From Alkaliphilus hydrothermalis (lineage in GTDB: Bacteria; Bacillota; Clostridia; Peptostreptococcales; Natronincolaceae): 64,000 bases of DNA. The translations under genes were made by a program, and so were the position numbers. Below the pieces are notes generated by a model. It was not told where the DNA came from. It ran no database searches and worked only from the letters and a program-made list of their open reading frames with translations. Location: positions 54,689 to 118,688 of the forward strand of contig NZ_JAFBEE010000008.1 in assembly GCF_016908555.1 (NCBI RefSeq), written 5' to 3'. How positions within the stretch are numbered: the stretch's first letter is position 1; the number at the start of each line of letters is the position of its first letter. Shown piece by piece: positions 18,390 through 26,632 of the stretch.

Positions 18390-18551
18390 ATGGGAGAATT
18401 CGAGGAAAGATTGAGCAAAGGTGAAGGAAATGTTGAAATTGCAACGGAGTTAATCGATTCTTTAAGTGAATGGGCTTTAAGGGAAGGATATAGTCAGCCA
18501 CCAAAAGACTTAGCAGAGTTATTTATTGATCATAAGCAAGATAAAGCATAG
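18390..18551 (+). CDS. Small acidic hypothetical protein (53 aa)
   Basis: Short ORF starting MGEFEERLSKGEGN and ending DHKQDKA. It begins at ATG 18390 after a textbook AAAGGGAGGAAAATAAT site, and a terminator shared with the convergent next gene follows, so it is very likely a real gene. Its sequence suggests two amphipathic helices; no membrane segment or Cys. The function is unknown. Confidence 0.7.
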   Translation: MGEFEERLSKGEGNVEIATELIDSLSEWALREGYSQPPKDLAELFIDHKQDKA

Positions 18552-18618
18552 TTAGCAATGAAATATTTAAGATATGCTATTGAAAAAATGTGGTTAAACA
18601 TAAAATATAAAAAAACTG

Positions 18619-18664
18619 AAAAGAAGTGGGAAAAAGATAAAAAATCTTTGTCCCACTTCTTTTT
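18619..18664. terminator. Bidirectional terminator between two convergent small genes
   Basis: AAGAAGTGGGA pairs with TCCCACTTCTT, with an inner AAAGAT/ATCTTT stem and A/T runs on both ends. Confidence 0.9.
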
Positions 18665-18680
18665 TCATGCATCCCTTGTT

Positions 18681-18893
18681 TTATTTATTGTTGTCTAGTT
18701 GATAAGTGAAGGGATATACTTGCTCTGAAGTTTTATTTAATTTTGAAGCAAAGCTCTCGGCAACAATCTCTTCGACTGTTCCATGGTCACTATGGAGTTT
18801 CATGTTCCAAACCTCATCTCCATTTTCTATTAATAAATCTGCATGATATACGCTACCATCCGCTAGTCTTACTTTTCCTTTTTTCCATGGCAT
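18681..18893 (-). CDS. Small hypothetical protein (70 aa)
   Basis: Begins MPWKKGKVRLADGSVYHADLL. The ATG at 18893 is chosen because AAAGGAGTGATC lies just upstream; the longer reading starting at a TTG would place the ribosome binding site inside the gene. Hydrophilic, probably a small beta-rich fold; no recognised domain. Own terminator downstream. Confidence 0.7.
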   Translation of the reverse strand: MPWKKGKVRLADGSVYHADLLIENGDEVWNMKLHSDHGTVEEIVAESFASKLNKTSEQVYPFTYQLDNNK

Positions 18894-19028
18894 ACTGATC
18901 ACTCCTTTCAATATTAATTTAACCTTTTAATAATGAAATATAAGTCATAGATTATGGGAAAAATAGCAGAGATTAAGGAACTATGAGTTATGAAAATTTA
19001 ACATCAAAAAATAATAGAGGTGATGAAA

Positions 19029-19454
19029 ATGAATGAACCAAACATTAAAACCTTAAATGAAATTTTAAAGGGAGAACATATGGCAATAGAAGGATACGAG
19101 ACGGTATTATCCACTATAGAGGATCACCAGTTAAAGACAAGGCTTAATGGGATTTTAGAAGATCACAAGAGACACGCAATGGAGATCACAAATCGCATTT
19201 ACAAATTAGGAGGAGACCCAAAGGAATCTACGGGCATGGTAGGTGTAATGGCAGATATGAAGCTAAAGTTAGAAGGTATGGTCAGTCGAAATCATGTAAT
19301 GCTCCACGAATTGTATCAAGGAGAAAAACAAGGAATAGAGGCGGTAAAAAAAACGATTAAAGGAGATCTGGACACAGATAGCCTAAGGTTAGTACAAGAA
19401 ATGATTGAGACTGATACGAGGCATTTGGGTGAATTAGAGGCAATGATGAAATAA
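19029..19454 (+). CDS. Ferritin-like four-helix protein (DUF2383-like)
   Basis: Protein of 141 residues. Glu/His pairs are spaced as in ferritin-like diiron helices: EILKGEHMAIEGYETVL, LEDHKRHAMEI, HELYQGEKQGIEAVKK and METDTRHLGELEAM, i.e. E-x2-H type repeats on all four helices. This matches the DUF2383/PA2169 group. Iron binding is inferred. The ATG at 19029 is preferred (AGAGGTGA six bases upstream) over the GTG at 19020 and ATG at 19023. It lies just upstream of tpx, fitting an oxidant or metal stress role. Confidence 0.75.
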   Translation: MNEPNIKTLNEILKGEHMAIEGYETVLSTIEDHQLKTRLNGILEDHKRHAMEITNRIYKLGGDPKESTGMVGVMADMKLKLEGMVSRNHVMLHELYQGEKQGIEAVKKTIKGDLDTDSLRLVQEMIETDTRHLGELEAMMK

Positions 19455-19546
19455 AAACACAAAAATTTTCAAAAGTACCTGATTGACAAAAAAAGTGAAG
19501 GGTATATAAGGAAAGTAAACTTTAACAAGAATAAGGGGGAAGTAAA

Positions 19547-20056
19547 ATGGAGAGAAGAAACAATTTCGTTACCATGAAGGGAAATCCAGTGACACTATTA
19601 GGGACAGAAATAAAAGTCGGAAGTATTGCTCCAGATTTCACAGCTGTAACGAAGGAACTTCAACCTTTTGCATTAAGCGATCTTAATGGGAAGGTTAAAT
19701 TGATTAGCATAGTACCTTCCATAGATACCGGGGTATGTGATTTACAGACCATGACCTTTAATGAAGAGGCTGGGAAACTAAAAAATGTAGCTGTCATTAC
19801 CATAAGTATGGATTTACCCTTTGCATTAGGTAGATATTGTGCTACAAAGGGAATAGAAAATTCAGTAACATTATCAGACCACAGAGATGCATCTTTTGGT
19901 AAAGCTTATGGATTTTTAATCGACGAACTTAGATTATTAACTAGAGGAGTACTTGTAATAGACGAAAATAATGTAGTGAAGCACGTGGAGTATGTTAAGG
20001 AAATTACAGAGCATCCAGATTATGATAGAGCATTGGATGTTGTTTCAAAATTATAA
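19547..20056 (+). CDS. tpx: Thiol peroxidase, atypical 2-Cys peroxiredoxin
   Basis: Protein of 169 residues. The Tpx signature DTGVCDLQT holds the peroxidatic Cys64, and Cys98 in RYCATKGI is the resolving Cys; the 34-residue gap equals that of characterised Tpx enzymes. The N-terminal MKGNPVTLLG is also typical. It reduces hydroperoxides with thioredoxin. RBS AAGGGGGAAG before ATG 19547; TTGACA at 19484-19489 may be part of its promoter. Confidence 0.96.
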   Translation: MERRNNFVTMKGNPVTLLGTEIKVGSIAPDFTAVTKELQPFALSDLNGKVKLISIVPSIDTGVCDLQTMTFNEEAGKLKNVAVITISMDLPFALGRYCATKGIENSVTLSDHRDASFGKAYGFLIDELRLLTRGVLVIDENNVVKHVEYVKEITEHPDYDRALDVVSKL

Positions 20057-20110
20057 GCCACCTGCTTCTTGTGGCCGTCATTGAGGAAAGGATGAAATCC
20101 ATACTCTTTT

Positions 20111-20149
20111 AGCTAGCGATGTGACACATCATATTGCTGGCTTTTTTTA
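20111..20149 (+). terminator. Terminator after tpx
   Basis: A 14-bp stem (AGCTAGCGATGTGA / TCATATTGCTGGCT, with a few G-U pairs), a CACA loop and T7. Confidence 0.88.
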
Positions 20150-20198
20150 TTGACTTTTAATTACATCTCCTGTAGGCTTTTCATAAGGGGGTGCAGAT

Positions 20199-20825
20199 TT
20201 GAGAATATTTAAAATAATAGAAAAAATAAAATGTTTTATACTTGATCGTCCTTATATTCCTGAGGAACTTAAAAGAAAGAAAACAGGACCTCTGCTGCTA
20301 CACATTAGTGATACACCGGCAGAGATTTTTCCATTTATAGAGAGACTCATAAAAGAAATTAATCCACAATATATTGTGCATACTGGGGATATCGTAGACA
20401 ATATAAAGTTAGAAACCAATGATAAGCTATTGGAATCATACAAGGTAAACCTTCGAAAAATAGTAAGAATAATCGAAGAAAATAGCAATGCTAAAATATA
20501 CTATGCTGTAGGAAATCATGACCATGAAGAAACTCTTAAAAGAACGATAAAAACTGGTTATATCCTAGAAAAAGGGATAATAAATATTGAAGGAAATAAA
20601 ATTTATATGGGTCATTACTTTCAAGAGGTGGAAAGTGGTACGGACTATTGCCTCTATGGTCATAGCTTTGAACCCAGTCATTTTCAACAGGGGAATAGGA
20701 TTTGCTTAAATGGTGTCCTTAGTGCCAACATCATTGACCTTCATTCTAAAAAAATTTATCAAATAGAGTATCCATTTGCCACCAATCGACTCAGAAGGAT
20801 GGAAAAGGGCAGAATCACCATATAA
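20199..20825 (+). CDS. Metallophosphoesterase-fold protein with altered first metal motif
   Basis: Protein of 208 residues starting at TTG 20199 (AAGGGGGTG upstream). Calcineurin-like motifs occur in order: ISDTP (38-40), HTGDIVDN, VGNHDHE, MGHYF and YGHSF. The usual first motif of the YfcE group is D-x-H; here the His is replaced by Pro40, although D38, GD, GNHD and GH..GH are kept. It may still bind two metals with a substitute ligand, or be a weak or regulatory enzyme. It lies 15 bases upstream of an unknown gene, probably co-transcribed. Confidence 0.75.
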   Translation: MRIFKIIEKIKCFILDRPYIPEELKRKKTGPLLLHISDTPAEIFPFIERLIKEINPQYIVHTGDIVDNIKLETNDKLLESYKVNLRKIVRIIEENSNAKIYYAVGNHDHEETLKRTIKTGYILEKGIINIEGNKIYMGHYFQEVESGTDYCLYGHSFEPSHFQQGNRICLNGVLSANIIDLHSKKIYQIEYPFATNRLRRMEKGRITI

Positions 20826-20840
20826 AAGGGGGAAGTTATC

Positions 20841-21833
20841 ATGCTGTTTCTAAGGATGGGACCACGATTTTTATTTATTCGTTCTGATGAAATTCAAGAG
20901 GTAAAGGCTTTTTTAATCCAACACTTAGAGGGAAAATCAATCCCATTTCATGAAGGGCTTGAACTGGCAACAGAGGACAGCACCCTCTGCTTTTTGACCG
21001 AAAAGAATAAGGAAAAGACCTCCATTAAGGATGCAAAAGAAATCGTTTTAGTGAACCAAGTCGCTTCAGTTTGTCTGTCGGAAATGATCAATAGTCATGT
21101 TGAAAAAATGGTGTATCGGGTTGATATGGGGCCCGCATCTATGATTATGCGGATTGCAGGGGATGAAAAGAAGATCATGAAGCGTTTTTTAGAGGTGTAT
21201 CAAGGGGAATTGGTGAATTGGGAGGAGGGTATCTGCAAAGGAGAAAAGGGAGATACAATTTTATCCCTTACCCAAAAGCCCATCAACTCCGTTTTGAAGA
21301 AAAATGACATGATCACACCAAATATACTTTTATATCAACCAGTAACTTATCTATATAAAGCCCTCAGAATAGAGGGAACACGATTTATCACTCAAAATCT
21401 AGAACAAGGACAGTGGTATGAGCTACGGATTAATATTTATGATTCTGAGGGTAAATACCAAGAAAATTATGAGCGGCTAGTATATGTGTTGTCAAAGCTA
21501 GAAATTGGAATGATTTTAGGAGAGACTTGGACGAAAGATCATGCCCTTTCATTGTTTTCAGTATTAGCTTATCAAATAAGATTCTTTACCTACTGTACTC
21601 CAGAGGAAATTAAGAAGGTGTTGGTGGGCTTGGAGTATACATTTGAAGGAGAACGACTTGTAGACTACGATTTATATTATCGAAATAAGAAAATTTCATG
21701 GATAGATATAGAAAAGAAAAAAGGACGACGGAACAAGATGAATGAAAGTCGTACTTATCGGGAAGAATTATACACAAGGTTATCAAGGGATGATATCAGC
21801 TACCTAGAAAAAATAGAAGCTGGACTTGTATAA
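20841..21833 (+). CDS. Hypothetical protein (330 aa), partner of the phosphoesterase
   Basis: I do not recognise this protein. It begins MLFLRMGPRFLFIRS after AAAAGGGGGAAG, lacks a signal peptide or membrane segment, and has a basic tail (KKKGRRNK). Mixed alpha/beta composition throughout. The 15-base spacing to the upstream metallophosphoesterase gene suggests one operon and a joint role. A weak terminator follows. Confidence 0.7.
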   Translation: MLFLRMGPRFLFIRSDEIQEVKAFLIQHLEGKSIPFHEGLELATEDSTLCFLTEKNKEKTSIKDAKEIVLVNQVASVCLSEMINSHVEKMVYRVDMGPASMIMRIAGDEKKIMKRFLEVYQGELVNWEEGICKGEKGDTILSLTQKPINSVLKKNDMITPNILLYQPVTYLYKALRIEGTRFITQNLEQGQWYELRINIYDSEGKYQENYERLVYVLSKLEIGMILGETWTKDHALSLFSVLAYQIRFFTYCTPEEIKKVLVGLEYTFEGERLVDYDLYYRNKKISWIDIEKKKGRRNKMNESRTYREELYTRLSRDDISYLEKIEAGLV

Positions 21834-21838
21834 AACTT

Positions 21839-21865
21839 AGGTCGGGTGGTTATTCACCTGACCTT
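21839..21865 (+). terminator. Probable terminator with weak T-tract
   Basis: AGGTCGGGTG / CACCTGACCT stem with a 6-base loop; only a mixed TTCATTATT follows. Confidence 0.55.
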
Positions 21866-21966
21866 CATTATTATATCTAAAAATATATTCAAAAATCAAA
21901 TGTTTTAGCATGTTGTAATGGGTATATACATATTAAAGTAAATAAGAGGTTGAAAGGGAGGTTAAT

Positions 21967-22797
21967 ATGATGAGGTATCGCTGGCTAATCGAAAATAGAA
22001 TATCTGTAAGGGATTTTAGAGATATTCATGTAGACAAATCAAAGATGATACAGCTGATTAACTATAGCGAAGGAATCAAAGGATTACTAGAGGATATTAA
22101 GGTAGATTTCATCTTTGTATCTGATGGGAAGATAAAAAGGAATTTATTAAAAGGAAAAGTAGGCTATAAGGGACATATAGTAGAGGCACCCCACTATATT
22201 GTCATGACCAGTGAAGAAAAGCCTCAATACTTACAAAATGCCAGCTATATGATGGAGGAGCTGCTGTTAAAGGCCAATGAGCTAGATTTAGGAACATGTT
22301 GGTTGACAGTGGAAGATGAAGAAGGGCTAAGAAAGGATCTAGAACTCACAAACGCAGGTAAAATTGTAGCCATGGCAGCTTTAGGCTATCCAAAGGGAAG
22401 AGTGCCCTTTACACCAAAAAGCACTTCTACGCGAATATCCCTCTACGAATTTGTATACCATGAAAAATGGGGAGAAGAACCAAAGGAAAATGAATTAGAG
22501 TCTAGGGGATTGATGAACATTCTGTATCATATTAGAATGGCTCCTTCTTGGAAAAATCAACAACCTTGGAGATTAATTATAGATGGTGAAAAACTAATTT
22601 TAGTAGTAGGAGGAGAAGAAATTCCACAAAAATCGTTGCTACTGGATTCTGGTATTATGATGCTGTACCTAGAAAGAATCTTTAATGAAGCAGGGATTAG
22701 GGTTAGATGGGAACTGTATGACGATGATTTAGAAAATATTTATGAAACATACAATATACCAAAGGATTATAAAGTTGTCGGATGTCTTCGGTTATAG
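21967..22797 (+). CDS. Nitroreductase-fold protein (two-half, TM1586-like)
   Basis: Protein of 276 residues. The N-terminal half carries the nitroreductase start (RYRWLIENRISVRDF), and GTCWL and AALGYPKGR later; the C-terminal half has a second partial copy (LMNILYHIRMAPSWKNQQPWRLII). This tandem layout matches the putative TM nitroreductase family, which binds FMN. Electron donor and substrate are unknown. RBS AAAGGGAGG; terminator downstream. Monocistronic. Confidence 0.8.
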   Translation: MMRYRWLIENRISVRDFRDIHVDKSKMIQLINYSEGIKGLLEDIKVDFIFVSDGKIKRNLLKGKVGYKGHIVEAPHYIVMTSEEKPQYLQNASYMMEELLLKANELDLGTCWLTVEDEEGLRKDLELTNAGKIVAMAALGYPKGRVPFTPKSTSTRISLYEFVYHEKWGEEPKENELESRGLMNILYHIRMAPSWKNQQPWRLIIDGEKLILVVGGEEIPQKSLLLDSGIMMLYLERIFNEAGIRVRWELYDDDLENIYETYNIPKDYKVVGCLRL

Positions 22798-22840
22798 AAG
22801 AACCGTTGAAAAACTTTATCCTATATCTTTGTAAAAGAGT

Positions 22841-22876
22841 AGCCTCGTATATTATATATACTGGGGCTCTTTTTCT
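22841..22876 (+). terminator. Terminator after the nitroreductase-fold gene
   Basis: AGCCTCGTATAT / ATATACTGGGGCT imperfect stem, followed by CTTTTTCT. Confidence 0.75.
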
Positions 22877-22988
22877 GTTTTTCGTTTGCAAATCTGAGAA
22901 TTTAAATAATATAACCCCCTAAAATATAGGACTAATTCCACCAGTTTTGGGAAAAATAAGGTCAAAAGAAATGGAAGAGGTGAGACCC

Positions 22989-24281
22989 TTGAAAAAAGCG
23001 ATTATAATAATATGTTTGTTGGCCTTAGTTGGGGGTGGGGTTGGGTGTAGTCCAAATCAAAGGGTAGTAGAAAGACTTCAAAAAATAGAAGCTATGGAGC
23101 CCTATAGGGAATATAGCCCCTTTAGGGTAGAAGAAGGAAGGCTGTATTTTACCACCCTAGAGAATGACGGATTAAATGTCTATCGTATGAATATCAAATC
23201 AAAAGAAGTAGATAAAATTTTTAGTAGGATAGAAGAATATGATTCCTTTGTGCCCTTAGTGGAGGATGAGGCTGTCTACGTAGATGCGGAAGGAAATCTT
23301 TTTCATAAAAAAAATGGCAAAGAGAAAAAAATAGATACACAAATCAGTGGGTTAAACAGCCCAAATGTCTTGATTGCACCAACCAGAGACGGGGTATTGT
23401 ATACGAAGGGAACCCATGAGAGCTCAGATTTATATATGCATCTATTTGAAGAAGATGAATCTCGGTTAATTAAGAGAAATATAACAGAGGAAGCCTACAA
23501 CAACTTTTCTTTTGCTACCCAGTGGTCCAACGAAAGAAATTATTTTGTATTTAATAACAATGAAGTTTATAATAATAAAGGTGAGAAAATTTCCAACATA
23601 GAAGCCACCAGTATGAGATGGGCTCCAAAGGATAATTATATTGCATATATTCAAAAGCCAGATAATCGTGAGGGGAATAAGGTTCAGATTGGCCACTGGC
23701 AAACTTATATTGGTGAAAAATTCATTTTACATAATGTAGATAATGGGGAAGAAAAGGTGATGTTGAAGACCTCCTATGGTTTAGTTGATCCTATTGATAG
23801 TATTCAGTGGAGTAAAAATGGTGAAATGACTGCTGTATTAGAAGGTAAAGTAAATAGAGGAAAAGAGGATGTCCTTGAAAAAATAGATTATAAGGGCGTA
23901 CAGGTCTATCATATTGCTACTGAAAAACTGACAAAGATGGAGGGGCTAAAGTTCAACTTTTATCAATTACTATTTAATGAATATGTATATGGCAAGAATC
24001 TTGGAGAACAAGGGCCCCTTGAAATACGTCCTATAGGAGAAGGTGAAGAAAAAACCTTTAAAGAACCATTAATGCTGAACGACAAAGACTTGTTTATGAT
24101 TATCAACCAAGATAAAGCGTACCTCATTAATGGAGATGAATTGATTCAGTTGGACGACAAAGGAGAGTCAAATAGTTTAATGAGGTTTCCCTGGACCCCC
24201 TATGCCATGTACTACGACGAAAAAAATCAAGGACTAATTATCATCAACGAAGCTAAAGAGATGTTCCTATATTCCCTATAG
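22989..24281 (+). CDS. Putative lipoprotein of beta-propeller type
   Basis: Protein of 430 residues. The TTG at 22989 is chosen because AGAGGTGAG lies eight bases upstream and the product then starts with a signal peptide MKKAIIIICLLALVGGG and lipobox GVGC; the ATG at 22947 would bury it. The mature part has repeated short strands with Trp/Asp pairs (SFATQWSNERNYFVFNN, TSMRWAPKDNYIAYIQ, IQWSKNGEMTAVL), as in WD40/TolB-like propellers. It is probably anchored outside the membrane; the ligand is unknown. Confidence 0.75.
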   Translation: MKKAIIIICLLALVGGGVGCSPNQRVVERLQKIEAMEPYREYSPFRVEEGRLYFTTLENDGLNVYRMNIKSKEVDKIFSRIEEYDSFVPLVEDEAVYVDAEGNLFHKKNGKEKKIDTQISGLNSPNVLIAPTRDGVLYTKGTHESSDLYMHLFEEDESRLIKRNITEEAYNNFSFATQWSNERNYFVFNNNEVYNNKGEKISNIEATSMRWAPKDNYIAYIQKPDNREGNKVQIGHWQTYIGEKFILHNVDNGEEKVMLKTSYGLVDPIDSIQWSKNGEMTAVLEGKVNRGKEDVLEKIDYKGVQVYHIATEKLTKMEGLKFNFYQLLFNEYVYGKNLGEQGPLEIRPIGEGEEKTFKEPLMLNDKDLFMIINQDKAYLINGDELIQLDDKGESNSLMRFPWTPYAMYYDEKNQGLIIINEAKEMFLYSL

Positions 24282-24292
24282 AAACTTATACA

Positions 24293-24322
24293 AGAGCTCA
24301 CAACAGTGGGCTTATTTTTTAT
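24293..24322 (+). terminator. Terminator after the lipoprotein gene
   Basis: AAGAGCTCAC / GTGGGCTTATT stem, AACA loop, then T6. Confidence 0.75.
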
Positions 24323-24340
24323 CAAGAAGAGGTGAATTAA

Positions 24341-24769
24341 ATGAAGGTGAAGTATGTTATTGTACTTTTATTAGGTGTTCTCATTGCTATGATGATTAAT
24401 ATCAATGGCATCCTTGGGGTCTATACCAATGTATATTTTAGTTCCTTTGCTGTCCATCTAATAGCCACCACTGGAACTCTAGGATTGGTAGCCATCAATA
24501 AAGAAATAAATAGGCGTAATGTTCAACTACCCTTTTATTATTATCTCGGAGGGATTATGGGGGGGATGATTATCGTATTAAATAATGTTACCTTTCAAGC
24601 TCTAGGGGTATCAATCACAATAGCTTTAGTCCTATTAGGGCAAGTGGTTACCTCGTTGTTGGTGGATAGTTTTGGCCTGTTAAGAATGAAGCAAATTCCC
24701 TTTAAAAAAGGTAAGATTCCTGGTTTAATCTTAATGCTAACAGGTATATTTATTATGATGTTTTATTAG
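24341..24769 (+). CDS. Small DMT-superfamily transporter subunit (DUF606/YdcZ type)
   Basis: Protein of 142 residues with about five hydrophobic segments, belonging to the half-size drug/metabolite transporters of the YdcZ/DUF606 family. These often occur as gene pairs forming a heterodimer; the next gene, 12 bases downstream, is the second member. Glycine-rich segments (GGIMGGMIIVLNN) and TIALVLLGQVVTSLLVD are family-like. RBS GAAGAGGTG. Substrate unknown. Confidence 0.82.
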   Translation: MKVKYVIVLLLGVLIAMMININGILGVYTNVYFSSFAVHLIATTGTLGLVAINKEINRRNVQLPFYYYLGGIMGGMIIVLNNVTFQALGVSITIALVLLGQVVTSLLVDSFGLLRMKQIPFKKGKIPGLILMLTGIFIMMFY

Positions 24770-24781
24770 GAGGTAGTCCCG

Positions 24782-25234
24782 ATGGTACTTTTTTATGGAT
24801 TTCTAGCTTTTACAGCAGGATCGATGATTACCTTGTCAGGTATACTAAACGCTCAGCTGGGAACAAAGGTTGGAAAGTATAAGGCAGCATTAGCAAATAA
24901 TTTCTTAGGAATGATTACCACTCTTGTGGTGGTATTAATGATCTATCGAGGATGGTCCATCGATGTAGCCACTCTATTAAGAATCCCCCTTTGGGTCTAT
25001 GCAGGTGGGCTGATTACTGTAGCTGTAGTGGTAGGATTTAATATTCTAATACCAAAAATCCCAGTGATTTATACGACAATTTTGGTTTTTACAGGACAAT
25101 TTCTTACTGCTTTAGTGATTGACTGGTTTAACAAAGTTCCCATTACTTCAGGAAAAATGATTGGGTTTGTTTTAGTTTTTAGTGGGTTACTATATAACAT
25201 TTATTTCGATATGCAAAATAAATTTGCTAAATAA
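24782..25234 (+). CDS. Small DMT-superfamily transporter subunit, second of a pair
   Basis: Protein of 150 residues with five hydrophobic segments, homologous in pattern to the preceding gene (TILVFTGQFLTALVIDWF matches TIALVLLGQVVTSLLVDSF). ATG 24782 follows AGGAGGTAGTCCCG. The two probably make one transporter. It ends 72 bases before the glutamate-cysteine ligase gene, so a role in moving a thiol, peptide or amino acid is possible but only inferred. Confidence 0.82.
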   Translation: MVLFYGFLAFTAGSMITLSGILNAQLGTKVGKYKAALANNFLGMITTLVVVLMIYRGWSIDVATLLRIPLWVYAGGLITVAVVVGFNILIPKIPVIYTTILVFTGQFLTALVIDWFNKVPITSGKMIGFVLVFSGLLYNIYFDMQNKFAK

Positions 25235-25306
25235 AGAGGGATTTTATAGTCTAAAGAGTAATTATATAAAATATAATCTTTTAAATTCAAATAAGGTGGG
25301 AAGCGT

Positions 25307-26632
25307 ATGACGGAAGAGGTTAAAATACAAAGAATAATAGACATCATCAAAAATGGCGAGAAGGCACCCAATAGACAAGCCATTGGAGCGGAGTTTGAAC
25401 ATATTGTAGTGGATGGCAATAGCTTTGATTCAGTAAATTACTATCAAGAAAAGGGAATAGAATCGATCTTAAAGGAACTACAAAGGAAGGGATATGATCC
25501 TATTAAGGAAGGTTCATATCTTGTGGGGTTAGAAAAGCCAGAGGGGGTAATCACCCTAGAGCCCGGTGGGCAATTGGAACTTAGTGTTCCACCATCCTAT
25601 AGTTTGAGGCAAATAGATGAGGGGTATGTAGGCTTTTTACATGAGGTATTACCGATATTAGAGGATAACAATCAGTTGCTATTGGCCCTTGGATATCATC
25701 CAAAGACCAGCATAAAGGACATCCCCTTTAATCCTAAAAAAAGATACGAGTATATGTCCAACTATTTAAAGAACACAGGTACCCATGCCCATAATATGAT
25801 GAAGGGTACTGCGGCAATCCAAACTGCCATCGACTACACCAGCGAAGAGGATTTTATTAAAAAGTTCAGGGTAGCCAACTTCCTATCACCAGTACTGGCT
25901 TTAGTTTCCGACAACTCACCGATATTTGAGGGGGAAGTCTACGAAAATAACAGTATCCGTAGTGTGATCTGGGAAAATACTGATAAACAAAGAAGCGGCA
26001 CCGTAAAGGGTGTCATGGATCAGACCTTTGGCTATCGAGAATATGCCCAATACATACTGGGGGTGCCACCGATTCTATTTATCAAGGATGGCAAATATTT
26101 ACCCACTGGTAATATGACCACTTCGCAAGTCATGGGAGAAAATGACTTGACGGAGGATGAGGTAGAACATCTACTAACAATGGTATTCCCAGATGTGCGG
26201 GCTAAAAGATATGTGGAAATTCGTATGGGGGATAGTCTTCCTTATCCTTTAAATATTTCCTATATTGCTTTGATTAAGGGAATATTCTATCATCAAGGAA
26301 ATTTAGATCGTTTATATAATTTATCTTTGGATGTCACCGACGAAAATTTAGCAAAATATAAGGTGGATATGATCCAATTTGGCTTTGAGGCCACCTTCAT
26401 GGATGAGAAAATTGGTGCCTTCATTCAACAACTGATGGATATGGCGGAAAAGGGACTACCAACAGAAGAGACCCTATATTTAGCTCCCTTAAAGGATCTA
26501 CTAGCCAAAAGCCAAAACCCAGCAATGGTGTCTAAGGAAATGGTGAAAACAGAAGGGGTAAAGGGGGTCCTATGGACAGCTCAAAACCATATTATAAGGA
26601 GGGAACACAGTGCAGGCAAGGAAGTTATTTAA
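25307..26632 (+). CDS. Glutamate-cysteine ligase, GCS2 (plant/EgtA-like) family
   Basis: Protein of 441 residues expected to join glutamate and cysteine to gamma-glutamylcysteine with ATP. Family features: AIGAEFEHIVVD near residue 25 (metal-binding Glu pair), GVITLEPGGQLELSVPP near 85, MKGTAAIQTAIDY near 168, and RYVEIRMGDSLPYPL near 304. It is unlike the bifunctional GshF of some Gram-positives. The next gene overlaps its 3' end by 23 bases and encodes an ATP-grasp-like ligase, so together they may form a two-step thiol pathway. RBS AAGGTGGGAAGCGT. Confidence 0.88.
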   Translation: MTEEVKIQRIIDIIKNGEKAPNRQAIGAEFEHIVVDGNSFDSVNYYQEKGIESILKELQRKGYDPIKEGSYLVGLEKPEGVITLEPGGQLELSVPPSYSLRQIDEGYVGFLHEVLPILEDNNQLLLALGYHPKTSIKDIPFNPKKRYEYMSNYLKNTGTHAHNMMKGTAAIQTAIDYTSEEDFIKKFRVANFLSPVLALVSDNSPIFEGEVYENNSIRSVIWENTDKQRSGTVKGVMDQTFGYREYAQYILGVPPILFIKDGKYLPTGNMTTSQVMGENDLTEDEVEHLLTMVFPDVRAKRYVEIRMGDSLPYPLNISYIALIKGIFYHQGNLDRLYNLSLDVTDENLAKYKVDMIQFGFEATFMDEKIGAFIQQLMDMAEKGLPTEETLYLAPLKDLLAKSQNPAMVSKEMVKTEGVKGVLWTAQNHIIRREHSAGKEVI

